Shown: positions 53,034 through 63,342, counted from the first letter of the stretch. The stretch is 64,000 nucleotides of DNA from Acinetobacter apis (GCF_900197575.1 NZ_FZLN01000001.1:1054001-1118000); one strand, 5' to 3'. Numbers and translations: made by a program. The notes: a model not told the origin generated them from the letters alone.

Positions 53034-53591
53034 TTATTTTTTATGCTCAAAATATGCTTGTTTGAGATTGAGATAATCATCCGTCTGTATAAATTGCTCT
53101 AAAAACTCAATCGTACCTGACGGAAAATGCACTTGATCAATTTGACCTTGATAATATGCTTCTCGTAATGGTGTCGCAGAAATTGCATTTTCTAAACTCT
53201 CTAGCGGTACCAACTCCCATTCTGAGAACAATTTTAGATAATACGATGAATCGTCTTTAAAGTGACCAATTAAACCGACCTTGCCGTGTTGAACAGGTAT
53301 TTTCTCAGCAACGCGATCTTTAACTTCCTTTACCCATTTTTCATCATTGTGTACATCCGGAATATGCGCAAATTGGACTCTTTGCTGATCATCTGTACTC
53401 AAGCTTGATAAAATCATTTTCTCTCGCTCATGGGCAAAAAAAGGATTTTTTAAATCACGCTGCTGTTGTACTGACCCTAAAGCCAAAATCAAGTGTTCAC
53501 TTTGCTCTAATGCAATTTGAATGGTTTTTAAATGTGCAAGATGGAAAGGCTGAAATCTTCCAATATATATTAAGTAGTCAAATTGTTTCAT
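53034..53591 (-). CDS. nadM: Nicotinamide-nucleotide adenylyltransferase (NadM-like)
   Basis: This 185-residue nucleotidyltransferase forms NAD from NMN and ATP. The nucleotide-binding GRFQPFHLAH is at residues 12-21, and ISATPLREAYYQG near residue 140 is the second signature. The sequence resembles the N-terminal domain of NadM/Nudix fusions such as Synechocystis Slr0787, but here no Nudix domain follows. Acinetobacter NAD recycling is known to use a NadM-type enzyme. The NMN role is inferred from family and organism. Confidence 0.83.
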   Translation of the reverse strand: MKQFDYLIYIGRFQPFHLAHLKTIQIALEQSEHLILALGSVQQQRDLKNPFFAHEREKMILSSLSTDDQQRVQFAHIPDVHNDEKWVKEVKDRVAEKIPVQHGKVGLIGHFKDDSSYYLKLFSEWELVPLESLENAISATPLREAYYQGQIDQVHFPSGTIEFLEQFIQTDDYLNLKQAYFEHKK

Positions 53592-53717
53592 AAGGCATAT
53601 TTATAAATTTATGTGAAAAAGAATACTAAAAAATGCAATGTATTCAGCAAATCATTATTATCTATTATGATCTGAGTTGAGGTAAGCAAACGTATTATTT
53701 TGTATCTGATTTTCAAT

Positions 53718-53747
53718 AAAAAATCCTTGCCAAAGCAAGGATTTTTT
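53718..53747 (-). terminator. Terminator of the pst operon
   Basis: A 13-base stem (AAAAAATCCTTGC with its complement) encloses CAAA. T residues are at the 3' end on the - strand. It begins 21 bases after the pstB stop codon. Confidence 0.93.
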
Positions 53748-53767
53748 AAACAATATATAATGAATAA

Positions 53768-54688
53768 TTAACCAAAACGTCCCGTAATATACGCTTCTGT
53801 CAATTGGTGCTCAGGCTGCGTAAATACTTTTTCAGTAGAGTTGACTTCAATTAAATCGCCTAAATGGAAATAAGCTGTACGATTTGATACACGTGCTGCT
53901 TGTTGCATTGAGTGTGTCACAATTGCAATTGTATATTGCGTTGACAGCTCAGAAATAAGTTCTTCAATTTTTGCTGTAGCAATTGGATCAAGTGCTGAAC
54001 AAGGCTCATCCATTAAAATCACTTCAGGACTAACAGCAATGGTGCGTGCAATACATAAGCGCTGCTGCTGACCACCTGACAACCCAGTACCTGGTTGATG
54101 CAAACGGTCTTTAACTTCTTCCCAAAGCCCTGCTTTACGTAAGCTGTTTTGAACAATTTCTTCTAAATCGTATTTATTACGTGCTAAACCATGTAATTTT
54201 GGTCCGTAAGCCACATTTTCAAAAATAGATTTAGGAAATGGGTTTGGCTTTTGGAACACAATTCCAACTTGTGCACGAAGCAACACAACATCAAGATTTG
54301 GATCATAAATATCTTGCTGATCAAGTGTTACTTTACCTGTAACGCGGCAACTGTCAATCGTATCATTCATACGGTTTAAAGTACGCAGGAAAGTTGATTT
54401 ACCACAACCTGATGGACCAATAAAAGCAATCACTTCATTTTGATAAATATCAAGATCAATGCCTTTAATCGCTTCTGTTTCGCCATAATAGACATGTACA
54501 TCTTTGGTGCTAATCTTTATCTCTTTTTCTGGAGTCTCAGATTTTGCAGATGCATCTGGCTTTTCAAAACTACCAATACTAATTTTTGGCTGTACTTTTT
54601 GCGAAGTATGGTCTTGATTCTCTGACTGTGACGGCACTTGATTTTCCTGCTGTTGTGGACGAGTTGACTCTACTGTGTTCGTTGTCAT
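53768..54688 (-). CDS. pstB: Phosphate ABC transporter ATPase with N-terminal extension
   Basis: This 306-residue ATPase powers high-affinity phosphate uptake. Walker A GPSGCGKS is at residues 91-98, followed by the signature [13 protein letters not shown] and [11 protein letters not shown]. The family usually starts about 50 residues later. The extra N-terminus is polar, rich in Gln, Ser, Pro and Glu, and looks disordered. A GGGAG ribosome binding site supports the long start. phoU, often the next gene, is not present. Confidence 0.95.
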   Translation of the reverse strand: MTTNTVESTRPQQQENQVPSQSENQDHTSQKVQPKISIGSFEKPDASAKSETPEKEIKISTKDVHVYYGETEAIKGIDLDIYQNEVIAFIGPSGCGKSTFLRTLNRMNDTIDSCRVTGKVTLDQQDIYDPNLDVVLLRAQVGIVFQKPNPFPKSIFENVAYGPKLHGLARNKYDLEEIVQNSLRKAGLWEEVKDRLHQPGTGLSGGQQQRLCIARTIAVSPEVILMDEPCSALDPIATAKIEELISELSTQYTIAIVTHSMQQAARVSNRTAYFHLGDLIEVNSTEKVFTQPEHQLTEAYITGRFG

Positions 54689-54703
54689 GATATAACTCCC
54701 TAA

Positions 54704-56092
54704 TTACCAGCGTACTTCAAATTTCTTTCTTAACCAAATGGCTAAACTGTTCAAACCAACCATCATCGCAAGCAAGACAATAATCGCTGCTGCTGTACGG
54801 CCCTCGAAGAAGTTTCTTAGCTCATTTCCTTGCCATAAAAAGACTTGTACTGGTAGTGCTGTCGACTGATCCAAAGGTGTTGATGGAATATTTGCAACGA
54901 ATGCACTCATACCGATTAAAAGTAATGGTGCAGTTTCACCAAGTGCTTGCGCAACACCAATAATGGCTCCAGTTAAAATACCTGGTAATGCAAGCGGCAA
55001 CACATGGTGGAAAACCGTTTGTACATTCGATGCACCTAGACCTTGTGCAGCTTGGCGAATAGATGGTGGAACTGCTTTTAACGATGCACGTGTTGTAATA
55101 ATGACCGTCGGTAATGTCATTAAACTTAACACTAAGCCACCCACTAAAGGTGCTGATAGCGGTAAATGCATCCACCCGATAAAGATTGAAGCACCAAGTA
55201 AACCAAATACAATTGAAGGTACAGCTGCAAGGTTGTTGATGTTAACTTCAATAATATCCGTCACAACATTCTTTTTCGCAAACTCTTCTAAATAAATTGC
55301 GCTGGCAACACCAATTGGAATAGATATAAATATTACAATAAGCATCATGAATAGTGAACCCATGAATGCACCTGCTAAACCACTACTTGCAGGCGAACTT
55401 CTTGAGTCTGTATTCGTAAATATCTGGAAGTTAAATGTGTTTTCCAAAATACCACGTGCTTTTAATGTATCTGAAAGTTGACGTACTTCTGGGCTTAATT
55501 GCTGTTGGCTGTCTGGTAAACCGCGATCAATTTTGCCTGATAACCATACATCTACATTGGCATCTGCTAAAAATTTAAGTTCAACCGTTTGTCCAACCAA
55601 GCTTGGTTTTTCAAACACCATATCTCTTAAACGATAGACTTCTGAACCTGTATAAATGCTGCTTAAATCACTTTCTTTACCCGCTAAAGATTTGTCTTTA
55701 GCAACTAAAGATTTAGTAATAATCGCATCCCAGTCCACCATACTCATTTTACTTTGCCATTCTACATAACGCTCTTGGTAAACGGCTGGTGATTCACCAC
55801 GTTGTTGAACGGGTGGCGGGCCTGCATCAATGATCTTTGGATCAAAGTGTACAGGGATGGTCATGCTGGTTTGCCAAAATGCTGGTAAGCCTTTATAAAG
55901 AATACTTCCAAACAGTAAAGCAACAAAGAATAGTCCAATTACAACTGCTGATAAGCCAAAAAGTCTAAAACGTTTTTCTTTGCTATGGCGTTTTGAAAGA
56001 GAAAGCATAATCGTACGCTTTCGCTCATCTCTTATTTCATTTGGTGTTCTATTATCTACTGCTGAGTCTACAGTGCTATCTTTCATATTCAT
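54704..56092 (-). CDS. pstA: Phosphate ABC transporter permease PstA, long form
   Basis: This 462-residue permease is much longer than E. coli PstA (296). After a first membrane span at about residues 45-67, a 170-residue extracytoplasmic segment follows (about 70-240) before the permease domain proper. The latter contains AAQGLGASNVQTVFHHVLPLALPG. The start overlaps the pstC stop codon by 4 bases (ATGA). The insert resembles the DUF3333 arrangement of long PstA proteins. Confidence 0.94.
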   Translation of the reverse strand: MNMKDSTVDSAVDNRTPNEIRDERKRTIMLSLSKRHSKEKRFRLFGLSAVVIGLFFVALLFGSILYKGLPAFWQTSMTIPVHFDPKIIDAGPPPVQQRGESPAVYQERYVEWQSKMSMVDWDAIITKSLVAKDKSLAGKESDLSSIYTGSEVYRLRDMVFEKPSLVGQTVELKFLADANVDVWLSGKIDRGLPDSQQQLSPEVRQLSDTLKARGILENTFNFQIFTNTDSRSSPASSGLAGAFMGSLFMMLIVIFISIPIGVASAIYLEEFAKKNVVTDIIEVNINNLAAVPSIVFGLLGASIFIGWMHLPLSAPLVGGLVLSLMTLPTVIITTRASLKAVPPSIRQAAQGLGASNVQTVFHHVLPLALPGILTGAIIGVAQALGETAPLLLIGMSAFVANIPSTPLDQSTALPVQVFLWQGNELRNFFEGRTAAAIIVLLAMMVGLNSLAIWLRKKFEVRW

Positions 56093-57468
56093 TCATATTG
56101 CTCACGATATTTACGCACAATGTACAGTGCAATAATATTTAGACCTAGAGTAATGACAAAAAGCGTCAAGCCCAATGCAAAGGCAACAAGTGCCTGCGGA
56201 CTTGCAAAGTCTGTATCGCCCGTAAGCTGATTTACGATTGTCACTGTGACTGTAGACACAGCCTCTAAAGGATTGATTTGTAATAGCGGGCTATTCCCTG
56301 CAGCCAAAACAACAATCATCGTTTCACCAATTGCACGCGATGCTGCAAGTAAAAATGCACCTACAATACCCGGCAATGCAGCAGGTAAAACAACTTGTCT
56401 AATCGTTTCTGATCGTGTTGACCCTAAACCTAAAGAACCATCTCTTAATGTTCTTGGTACTTGTGTAATGATGTCATCTGATAATGAAGATACAAATGGA
56501 ATGATCATGATACCCATAACAAACCCTGCAGTTAATGCACTGGTTGCATTGATATCGATTCCGATACTATCTCCAATGCTTTTGAAAAATGGTCCAATAA
56601 CCATTAATGCAAAAACACCATATACAATGGTTGGAATTCCCGCGAGCACTTCAATAATTGGCTTTGCCCATGCTCTTAAACGTGGTGATGCATATTCTGC
56701 TAAATAAATTGCAATAAACAGTCCGACTGGAATCGAAACGAGTAATGCAATAATACTGACAAGTATTGTTCCCCAAAGAAGTGGTAATAGTCCGTAGCTG
56801 CCCCCAGCATTGCCTGTGGTACTAAAACCAGGATCCCATTGTGTGCCAAAGAAAAATTCACTTGGACTAACAAAATGGAAAAATCTTAATGCCTCACTTA
56901 ACATTGACATTACAATTCCGATCGTTGTAAGAATTGCAACGCCAGAACATAATGCAAGACTCACACGAACAACGCGTTCAACATGATTTCTTGCACGGTA
57001 TTTTTGATTAATTTGTTTATTTGCAAAAACCAACCCAACCAAAGCAATACATATCACAACAACAAATTGAGCATAGTCACCAATTTGCATTGCGCGTCCA
57101 TACTGTTCAGCTGCTGTTAATTCGTATGGCTTGGCTTGGTCTGTAACACCAAAGCCTGATGCAATTGCTTGTACTCGATTCAAAAGCACTTCTTTACTAG
57201 AAGGATCTAAATGAGATAAAACATCTGCAGGCACTTGACTAAATACAATATTGCGGAGCAGCATTGGCTCAACAAAATTCCAAAGTAAGAAAATGAGAAT
57301 TGCTGGTATACCGCACCATAATGCAACCAAAGTCCCATAATATCCAGGACGTGAATGAAGTAAGGCTGAATTTTTGCCTTCACCTGCGATACGACGACTT
57401 TTTTTCAATCCGAATTGATAGCCAACCGCAATCAGTGCAAGTAGTACGCCCAAAAGAAGCAGATTCAT
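56089..57468 (-). CDS. pstC: Phosphate ABC transporter permease PstC, long form
   Basis: This 459-residue permease carries an N-terminal span and a long loop before the conserved domain, so it too is longer than E. coli PstC. The coupling segment LGLGSTRSETIRQVVLPAALPGI and the RAIGETM motif mark the permease domain. It lies after pstS, from which it is separated by 79 bases containing a terminator-like hairpin, and overlaps pstA. Confidence 0.94.
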   Translation of the reverse strand: MNLLLLGVLLALIAVGYQFGLKKSRRIAGEGKNSALLHSRPGYYGTLVALWCGIPAILIFLLWNFVEPMLLRNIVFSQVPADVLSHLDPSSKEVLLNRVQAIASGFGVTDQAKPYELTAAEQYGRAMQIGDYAQFVVVICIALVGLVFANKQINQKYRARNHVERVVRVSLALCSGVAILTTIGIVMSMLSEALRFFHFVSPSEFFFGTQWDPGFSTTGNAGGSYGLLPLLWGTILVSIIALLVSIPVGLFIAIYLAEYASPRLRAWAKPIIEVLAGIPTIVYGVFALMVIGPFFKSIGDSIGIDINATSALTAGFVMGIMIIPFVSSLSDDIITQVPRTLRDGSLGLGSTRSETIRQVVLPAALPGIVGAFLLAASRAIGETMIVVLAAGNSPLLQINPLEAVSTVTVTIVNQLTGDTDFASPQALVAFALGLTLFVITLGLNIIALYIVRKYREQYE

Positions 57469-57500
57469 CTTATCTCCGCTGTTTACATTTCAAAAACTAA

Positions 57501-57534
57501 AAAAGGTGGGAATGAGTTTCCTCATTCACACCTT
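57501..57534 (-). terminator. Terminator-like hairpin between pstS and pstC
   Basis: On the - strand, AAGGTG and GAATGAG pair with CTCATTC and CACCTT around GAAA, with one mismatch, and then TTTTTT follows. It begins 14 bases after the pstS stop codon. It could reduce pstCAB expression relative to pstS. Confidence 0.8.
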
Positions 57535-57547
57535 AACTGACACAACA

Positions 57548-58579
57548 TTACTTAACAGATTTACCTGCTTTGAAATCTGCAAGAACTTGAGCACGCTCAG
57601 TATCTGACATTGGGATTAAACCTGCACGATCAAGCTTAGAACCTTTACCTGAAGCTTTTTTGCTGATGAAGTATTCAACATATTGCGGTAAGCCTTTGAT
57701 CACTTTAGTATGCTCGCCTTTCACATAGAAAAACAATGGACGAGATACAGGATATGTACCATTTAGAACTGTGTGTTCACTTGGCTCAATACCATTTACA
57801 GTTGCAACACGTAAGCGGTCTTTGTTTTGGTCATAGAAGCCTAAACCAAATACACCTACAGCATTTGGTGATGTTTTAAGACGTGCTAATGTTTCTGTGT
57901 AATCACCAGAAATTTCAACAACACGGCCATCTTTACGGAAGTTAGAACATGCTTTCACTTGTGCATCTTTGTCTAGCTTTTTGAAATATTCGTAAGTATG
58001 GCAACCTGCTTCAACCATTTTTTCTTGGAATACTTCACGTGTTCCATGGTTTGAAGCTGGAATAACTAAAGTAATTGGCTCATTTGGTAATGATGCGTCA
58101 ATTTGGCTCCAGTTCGTATATGGGTTTGCAACCAATTTACCGTTCGATGGTAATTGAGCAGCAAGTGCTGTAAATACATGAACAGGCTTTAATTTAAAAG
58201 CAGGACGTGATGAGTTAGATGCAAATACAATGCCGTCATAACCAATTTTGATTTCTTGGATCTTTTTCACGCCAGCTTTGTGACAGCTTTCAATCTCGCC
58301 TTCTTTAATTTTTCTTGAGGCATTTGCGATATCAGTTGTGTTGTCACCAACACCTTGACAGAATTGTTTTAAACCGCCAGATGTACCACCAGAACCTACA
58401 ACTGGGGTTTTGTATTGAGGAAAAGTATTACCAAACTCTTCTGCAACAATACTTGCATACGGCAATACTGTTGAAGAACCTGAAATTTGAATGGTATCAC
58501 GCGCTGCATTGGCATTTACTGCAAATGCGACGCTAGAAATAGCTAGTGCAAGTGTTGCATATTTTTTACTTAACTTCAT
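57548..58579 (-). CDS. pstS: Phosphate ABC transporter substrate-binding protein
   Basis: This 343-residue periplasmic protein binds phosphate. A signal peptide ends near NANAAR at about residue 26. The phosphate-binding SGSSTVLPYA and GSGGTSGG segments follow. ATG 58585 gives two more residues and is an alternative; GAGAG lies about 6 bases before ATG 58579. A PhoB-like box about 95 bases upstream points to induction by phosphate starvation. First gene of pstSCAB. Confidence 0.95.
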   Translation of the reverse strand: MKLSKKYATLALAISSVAFAVNANAARDTIQISGSSTVLPYASIVAEEFGNTFPQYKTPVVGSGGTSGGLKQFCQGVGDNTTDIANASRKIKEGEIESCHKAGVKKIQEIKIGYDGIVFASNSSRPAFKLKPVHVFTALAAQLPSNGKLVANPYTNWSQIDASLPNEPITLVIPASNHGTREVFQEKMVEAGCHTYEYFKKLDKDAQVKACSNFRKDGRVVEISGDYTETLARLKTSPNAVGVFGLGFYDQNKDRLRVATVNGIEPSEHTVLNGTYPVSRPLFFYVKGEHTKVIKGLPQYVEYFISKKASGKGSKLDRAGLIPMSDTERAQVLADFKAGKSVK

Positions 58580-58673
58580 TGTCATCTCTCAATGCCTCAT
58601 GCCTCAAATTAACATCATTTTTTTATTTGAAAATGATGTCGTTTCTGTATTTTCATGCGGTTATTTTGGATTT

Positions 58674-58697
58674 ATTTTATGACAGTTAAGTTACATG
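58674..58697 (-). promoter_or_regulatory. PhoB box upstream of pstS
   Basis: On the - strand TGTAACTTAAC is followed directly by TGTCATAAAAT, two 11-base direct repeats in the PhoB-box pattern (CTGTCATAAA). A third half-site, TTTATGTCAC, is further upstream (complement of 58721-58730). The spacing to pstS is suitable for a PhoB-activated promoter. Confidence 0.72.
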
Positions 58698-58757
58698 CCG
58701 ATTAATTTTTAAATATTTTTGTGACATAAATATCGTAAAACTAAACTATAAAATTAC

Positions 58758-58782
58758 AAAAAGGCCACCGAAGTGACCTTTT
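58758..58782 (-). terminator. TTCG-loop terminator after ddc
   Basis: On the - strand AAAAGGTCAC pairs with GTGGCCTTTTT around TTCG. It starts 15 bases after the ddc stop codon and separates it from pstS. Confidence 0.9.
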
Positions 58783-58796
58783 CTTGGAATTTTATA

Positions 58797-60314
58797 TTAA
58801 GCAATTGGCGAAATATAACTTCCGTCAACAATTGAGTCTTTAATACGGTCAGATTCAACTTGAATTTGTGACAATAAATCTTTCACGTTTTCAAGCGTTG
58901 CAACCGGGCTTAACAATGTCATTTTCAATGATTGGGTTTCGCCAACTTTGGTTACACCAACATTCGCTTCGCCACGAGCAAATAGCTCATCCGCAATATT
59001 TTGATTCAATATATCAATATATTGCTCAGGATAACCATTTGGCACAATACGGAATAACACTGAGGCAAATTGAGGTTCAATCAGCAACTCAAAGCCATTT
59101 GTATCTTTTAAATATTGTGCAACTTCTTTTGACAGCTTTACACCATGATCAATCATTGATCCATAAAGCTCTTCACCAAGCGCCTCAATTGTCATCCACA
59201 ACTTTAACGCATCAAAGCGTCTTGTCGTTTGTAACGATTTTGACACTAAGTTTGGCACACCATGCTCTTCATCATATGCTGAATTCAAATATTCAGCTTC
59301 ATAATGCATAAAGCGGTAGTCACTTTCATTTTTCAATAAAAACGCGCCACAACTAATGGTTTGGAAGTAATGCTTATGAAAATCAAGGGTTACAGAATCT
59401 GCTAGTTCTAATCCTGCTAACCAATCACGATAGTCATTTGACAACAACAAAGCACCACCCCAAGCTGCATCAACATGCATCCAAGTGTCATACTTTTGGG
59501 TAATCTGACTGATCTTTTGTAATGGGTCAATCGCACCAGCATCTGTGGTTCCTGCTGTTGCAACAACACATGCAACCACTTTACCTTCAGATTGAAGATA
59601 TTGAATGGTTTGTTCTAGCGCATCGACATCCATTTGAGCTTGATCATTCACAGGTACAGTAACCACCGACTGAAAGCCCATGCCCATCAATGCCATATTC
59701 TTTTGTACTGAAAAATGTGCATTCTCAGAACAAATAACTTTGACATTTTGCATGGCATCACTTGGAATACCTTCACGCTGTACCGAATGACCTGACCAAT
59801 GTTTTGCAATACATTTGTCACGCGCTAACAACACACCCATCAGGTTTGATTGCGTACCGCCTGAAGTGAATACACCAGCTTGACCTGAACCGTATCCAAC
59901 TTTTTGACGTAACCAATCAATCAGCTGCACTTCCATCAATGATCCTGCCGGGCTTTGATCCCATGAGTCCATTGATTGGTTAGTTGCATTAATTAAAACT
60001 TCTGCAACTTGACTCACCACCATTGTTGGGCAGTGTAAGTGAGCTAAAGAATGTGGATGATGCACTTTTAAGCTTTTATTCAAAAACAGCTCAATCATAC
60101 GCTCTAGCGATTGCTGTACACCTAAACCATCTTTGGTTGCATTAAATGAAATTGCTGAACGCAACTTTTTAATACTGCCGCCGGTATACATCTTGTCGTT
60201 TTGCAACCAAGCTGTAACAGCTTGGGTTGCTTTTGCCATTGCTGACTCATAGTCAGCAATGGATTGTGCATCATTACATAGCAGCGATTGACGATGTTTC
60301 ACAAAATCAACCAT
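58797..60314 (-). CDS. ddc: L-2,4-diaminobutyrate decarboxylase
   Basis: This 505-residue PLP enzyme of the group II decarboxylases makes 1,3-diaminopropane. The PLP lysine is in LDFHKHYFQ, preceded by [12 protein letters not shown] and [11 protein letters not shown], which are typical of this family. Length and the adjacency to dat (2 bases) match the Acinetobacter dat-ddc pair. A glutamate or aromatic decarboxylase is excluded mainly by context. Confidence 0.93.
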   Translation of the reverse strand: MVDFVKHRQSLLCNDAQSIADYESAMAKATQAVTAWLQNDKMYTGGSIKKLRSAISFNATKDGLGVQQSLERMIELFLNKSLKVHHPHSLAHLHCPTMVVSQVAEVLINATNQSMDSWDQSPAGSLMEVQLIDWLRQKVGYGSGQAGVFTSGGTQSNLMGVLLARDKCIAKHWSGHSVQREGIPSDAMQNVKVICSENAHFSVQKNMALMGMGFQSVVTVPVNDQAQMDVDALEQTIQYLQSEGKVVACVVATAGTTDAGAIDPLQKISQITQKYDTWMHVDAAWGGALLLSNDYRDWLAGLELADSVTLDFHKHYFQTISCGAFLLKNESDYRFMHYEAEYLNSAYDEEHGVPNLVSKSLQTTRRFDALKLWMTIEALGEELYGSMIDHGVKLSKEVAQYLKDTNGFELLIEPQFASVLFRIVPNGYPEQYIDILNQNIADELFARGEANVGVTKVGETQSLKMTLLSPVATLENVKDLLSQIQVESDRIKDSIVDGSYISPIA

Positions 60315-60316
60315 GA

Positions 60317-61690
60317 TTAAGCGCCTCTTACAGTGACTAAAGCCTCAGCCACCGCCTTTTTAAAGCGTTTAATTAACTCTTCTGCTTCTTCTTGCTTGAT
60401 GATCAATGGGCAAAGCAAGCGAATTACTGTGCCATGACGTCCACCTTTTTCAAGTAGAAGCTGGTTGTTAAAACACGCAGTTTGAATAGCAGCAGTTAAT
60501 TGTGGATCTGCTGGCAATGAACCCATATGGTCTGGTGCTTGACGATCATCAACAATCTCAATACCAATCATCAAACCACGACCACGGACATTACCAAGAC
60601 ATGGGAATTCTTGTGCTAGTTTTTTAATTTCAGCTTGAATGAATTCACCGCGCTCTTGAGCATTTTGTGCCAAGTTTTGCTCTTTGATGACTTGTAAAGA
60701 AGCTAAACCTGTACCCATTGCCAATTGGTTACCACGGAATGTACCTGTGTGTGCACCTGGCTGCCACGCATCAAATTTGCGTTTAATACCAAGTACAGCA
60801 AGCGGTAAACTACCACCCACAGCTTTTGACATTACAATGATATCTGGTTCAATCCCTGCATGTTCAAATGCAAACATTTTACCTGAACGAGAAAAACCTG
60901 CTTGTACTTCATCTAAAATTAATACAATGCCATGTTTTTCAGTAACTTCACGGATTTTACGTAACCATTTTGTTGGCGCAACTACAACACCACCTTCACC
61001 TTGAATAGCTTCAAGAATCACAGCAGCAGGTTTTGTTACACCACTTTCAACATCTTCAATGAATTGTTCAAAGTAATACGTTAAAGCATCTACCCCAGCC
61101 TCACCACCTAAGCCCAATGGGCAACGGTATTCATGCGGATATGGTAAAAACTGTACGCCTGGCATGAGGTTACTTACAGGATTTTTTGCCCCTAAGTTGC
61201 CTGTCACAGACAATGAACCATGCGTCATACCATGGTAACCACCAGAAAAGCTGATGATTGCACCACGACCAGTATAAGTTTTAGCAAGTTTCATTGCTGC
61301 TTCTGTTGCATCTGCACCAGATGGGCCACAGAATTGTAAACAATATGCTTCTTTACCACCTGGTAAATAAGACAATAAAGTTTCTGAAAACTTATCTTTT
61401 AACGGTGTTGTTAAATCCAAAGTATGCAATGGTACGCCACTTGCTAGTGTATCTTGGATACTTTGAATTACAGCCGGGTGATTATGGCCTAGAGCCAATG
61501 TTCCTGCTCCAGCTAAACAATCAAGGTACTCTCTACCTTCAACATCAGTAACCCAACAGCCTTGTGCTTTCGCTATCGCTAACGGTAATTTACGTGGATA
61601 ACTACGCACATTTGATTCCATCTGACTTTGGCGAGTCAGGTAATATTCATTTGTGGAATTGCTGGCAGGATTTACAGAATTAACGCTCAT
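60317..61690 (-). CDS. dat: L-2,4-diaminobutyrate:2-oxoglutarate 4-aminotransferase
   Basis: This 457-residue class III aminotransferase makes 2,4-diaminobutyrate from aspartate semialdehyde and glutamate. The PLP lysine is in [14 protein letters not shown], with [14 protein letters not shown] just before it. The substrate assignment rests on the adjacent ddc gene. First gene of the dat-ddc unit; the product, 1,3-diaminopropane, is a signature polyamine of Acinetobacter. Confidence 0.93.
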   Translation of the reverse strand: MSVNSVNPASNSTNEYYLTRQSQMESNVRSYPRKLPLAIAKAQGCWVTDVEGREYLDCLAGAGTLALGHNHPAVIQSIQDTLASGVPLHTLDLTTPLKDKFSETLLSYLPGGKEAYCLQFCGPSGADATEAAMKLAKTYTGRGAIISFSGGYHGMTHGSLSVTGNLGAKNPVSNLMPGVQFLPYPHEYRCPLGLGGEAGVDALTYYFEQFIEDVESGVTKPAAVILEAIQGEGGVVVAPTKWLRKIREVTEKHGIVLILDEVQAGFSRSGKMFAFEHAGIEPDIIVMSKAVGGSLPLAVLGIKRKFDAWQPGAHTGTFRGNQLAMGTGLASLQVIKEQNLAQNAQERGEFIQAEIKKLAQEFPCLGNVRGRGLMIGIEIVDDRQAPDHMGSLPADPQLTAAIQTACFNNQLLLEKGGRHGTVIRLLCPLIIKQEEAEELIKRFKKAVAEALVTVRGA

Positions 61691-62145
61691 ATCGGATTAC
61701 CATCTCTGATAAGGGTTGAAAGAAATAAGTCTGGCGACGTAAAGGTCATTTGACTCGGTGCTTTAGGATTTTCTAGTTATTATTTATTGATTTAAAAATA
61801 ACTAGGAGGGCGATGATACGCTTTTTTTTGTAAAAATAAAGACCCTTAAAACTTTATTTTTATTTTATAAAAGCTTGACCTCTTCAAAGGAACGATTACA
61901 TTCTAAGCATGATTGTTCAAAATCACAAAATCAGCCACTTACCATTGAATTACAGATCACTTAAAAAAAATAATATAAGCTGTAATTCATTCAATCATTA
62001 AAACCTAAGTTATTGTATAGTAAACTATTTTATAATCTAAGTACACTTATTCTAGTGAAAATATATTACAAAGTAGCTACAAAAAAATGCATTTTTACTT
62101 TATTGGTTTTCGTAACTTTTTCTTACTTTTTAAAAGAGGCAATGT
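61691..62145. other. Divergent intergenic region between dat and the SIMPL gene
   Basis: This AT-rich gap must carry the promoters of dat (-) and of the SIMPL gene (+). AAAGAGG about 6 bases before ATG 62146 is a ribosome binding site. A 30-codon frame near 61909 has no ribosome binding site and is not taken as a gene. Nothing else was recognised. Confidence 0.45.
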
Positions 62146-62850
62146 ATGCATAAAATTTTACTTTCAGCAGTGTTATTTGGCCTAGGCAGTAGTGCGATTG
62201 CAGCAGATCAAACCGCATTAAACTACAATGTCGTGCAGTTACAAGCGGAAGCATCGCGCGAAGTTAGCAACGATCAAATGCAAGTTGTCTTATATGTTGA
62301 AAAAACCAGCAAACAGCCTGCAGATCTTGCAGCTCAAATTACACAAAATATGAATGCCGCCCTACGTTTGAGTCAAAAGTATCCTCAAATTCAAACCAAA
62401 ACAGGAACCCAAAGTACGTATCCTATCTATACCAATGAAAATAGAAGTTTAAAAGAATGGCGTGCTCGCGCAGAAATACGTTTTCAAACTCATGATTTTA
62501 AAGCCATGAGCCAACTCATTAGTGAGCTACAAAGTTCTTTCCAAACGGAATCTATTCAATTTACGGTATCAGACCAACAGCGCCAATTGGTTGAAAATGA
62601 ACTGATTACTGAGGCATCTCAAAACTTTCAAAAAAGAGCAAAAAGCTTAGTACAGGTTTGGAATAAAACAAACTATCAAGTGGTAAGTTTAAATGTAGAA
62701 ACCAATAACCAACAGTACACGCCACAGCCTTATATGCGTGCAAGTTTTGCCAAAATGGCAGCTGCAGATGCACCTGTTGCACAAGACATTAGTGCTGGAA
62801 ATAGTAAGATTAATGTCAATATTAATGGCAGCATTCAATTAGAGAAGTAA
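62146..62850 (+). CDS. SIMPL-domain (DUF541) periplasmic protein
   Basis: This 234-residue exported protein has a signal peptide ending near SAIAADQ at about residue 20. The DUF541/SIMPL fold follows, with YNVVQLQAEASREV, an LSQKYPQIQTKTGTQSTYPIY segment and late QYTPQPYMRA. Relatives are oxidative-stress-linked (E. coli YggE) or of unknown role. The SD sequence AAAGAGG supports the start. A hairpin terminator follows. Confidence 0.85.
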   Translation: MHKILLSAVLFGLGSSAIAADQTALNYNVVQLQAEASREVSNDQMQVVLYVEKTSKQPADLAAQITQNMNAALRLSQKYPQIQTKTGTQSTYPIYTNENRSLKEWRARAEIRFQTHDFKAMSQLISELQSSFQTESIQFTVSDQQRQLVENELITEASQNFQKRAKSLVQVWNKTNYQVVSLNVETNNQQYTPQPYMRASFAKMAAADAPVAQDISAGNSKINVNINGSIQLEK

Positions 62851-62885
62851 TCAATCTGTCAAATAATAAATTACATTTGTCATAA

Positions 62886-62915
62886 TGGGTCATATTTGTG
62901 TTCAAATATGACCCA
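62886..62915 (+). terminator. Hairpin terminator after the SIMPL gene
   Basis: Perfect 13-base arms (TGGGTCATATTTG with its complement) enclose TGTT, followed by TCTTTC. It starts 36 bases after the stop codon and separates the gene from the small one downstream. It also argues against a start codon at 62896. Confidence 0.8.
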
Positions 62916-62937
62916 TCTTTCATTCTTAATCGTCTTT

Positions 62938-63303
62938 ATGAAATACTTTACCGCAACATCCATTTACAGTACCACAGATGAAGATACCATTAGCCTCGCC
63001 TTTTATGACGATGCAGATGATCCTATTGATTTTGTGATTTTAACTCATCAGTTAAAAAACCACGCATCATTTAATATGCATGATACAGGCTTACTTTTGA
63101 ATGATACTGACCGCGAATTCTTCAATGTAATTGAAAGTATGAAGCTTTTTCATGATGAGTTGGTCATTACCATTTGTGCAGTTGATCATGAACACGTAGA
63201 GTACGACAAAATCGTTATTGATTTAAATCAAGCCGATCCATCTGATTTACGTGATGATTTAAGATTATTCTGCCAGCACACAAATATTAGCTTAAACGCA
63301 TAA
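62938..63303 (+). CDS. Small acidic hypothetical protein (121 residues)
   Basis: This soluble acidic protein is rich in Asp, His and Ile, with no signal or membrane span. It has an alpha/beta-like pattern (EDTISLAFYDDADDPIDFVILTH, then ELVITICAVDHEHVEYDKIVIDL). An upstream frame at 62896 would start inside the terminator hairpin, so ATG 62938 is chosen, although no clear ribosome binding site precedes it. It is followed by a strong terminator. No family recognised. Confidence 0.62.
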   Translation: MKYFTATSIYSTTDEDTISLAFYDDADDPIDFVILTHQLKNHASFNMHDTGLLLNDTDREFFNVIESMKLFHDELVITICAVDHEHVEYDKIVIDLNQADPSDLRDDLRLFCQHTNISLNA

Positions 63304-63333
63304 AAAAGCAGCTCTTTTGAGCTGCTTTTTTTT
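63302..63333. terminator. Bidirectional terminator
   Basis: Arms AAAAAGCAGCTC and GAGCTGCTTTTT pair around TTTT with T residues beyond. It lies between the small gene (+) and the convergent desaturase gene (-). Confidence 0.94.
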
Positions 63334-63342
63334 AACTATATT

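Noticed and set aside
56246..56707. 153-codon + strand frame antisense to pstC
   Set aside because: It is a shadow frame; pstC has complete family motifs on the other strand.
61909..62002. 30-codon frame in the dat/SIMPL gap
   Set aside because: It has no ribosome binding site and no recognisable features; it is probably chance.
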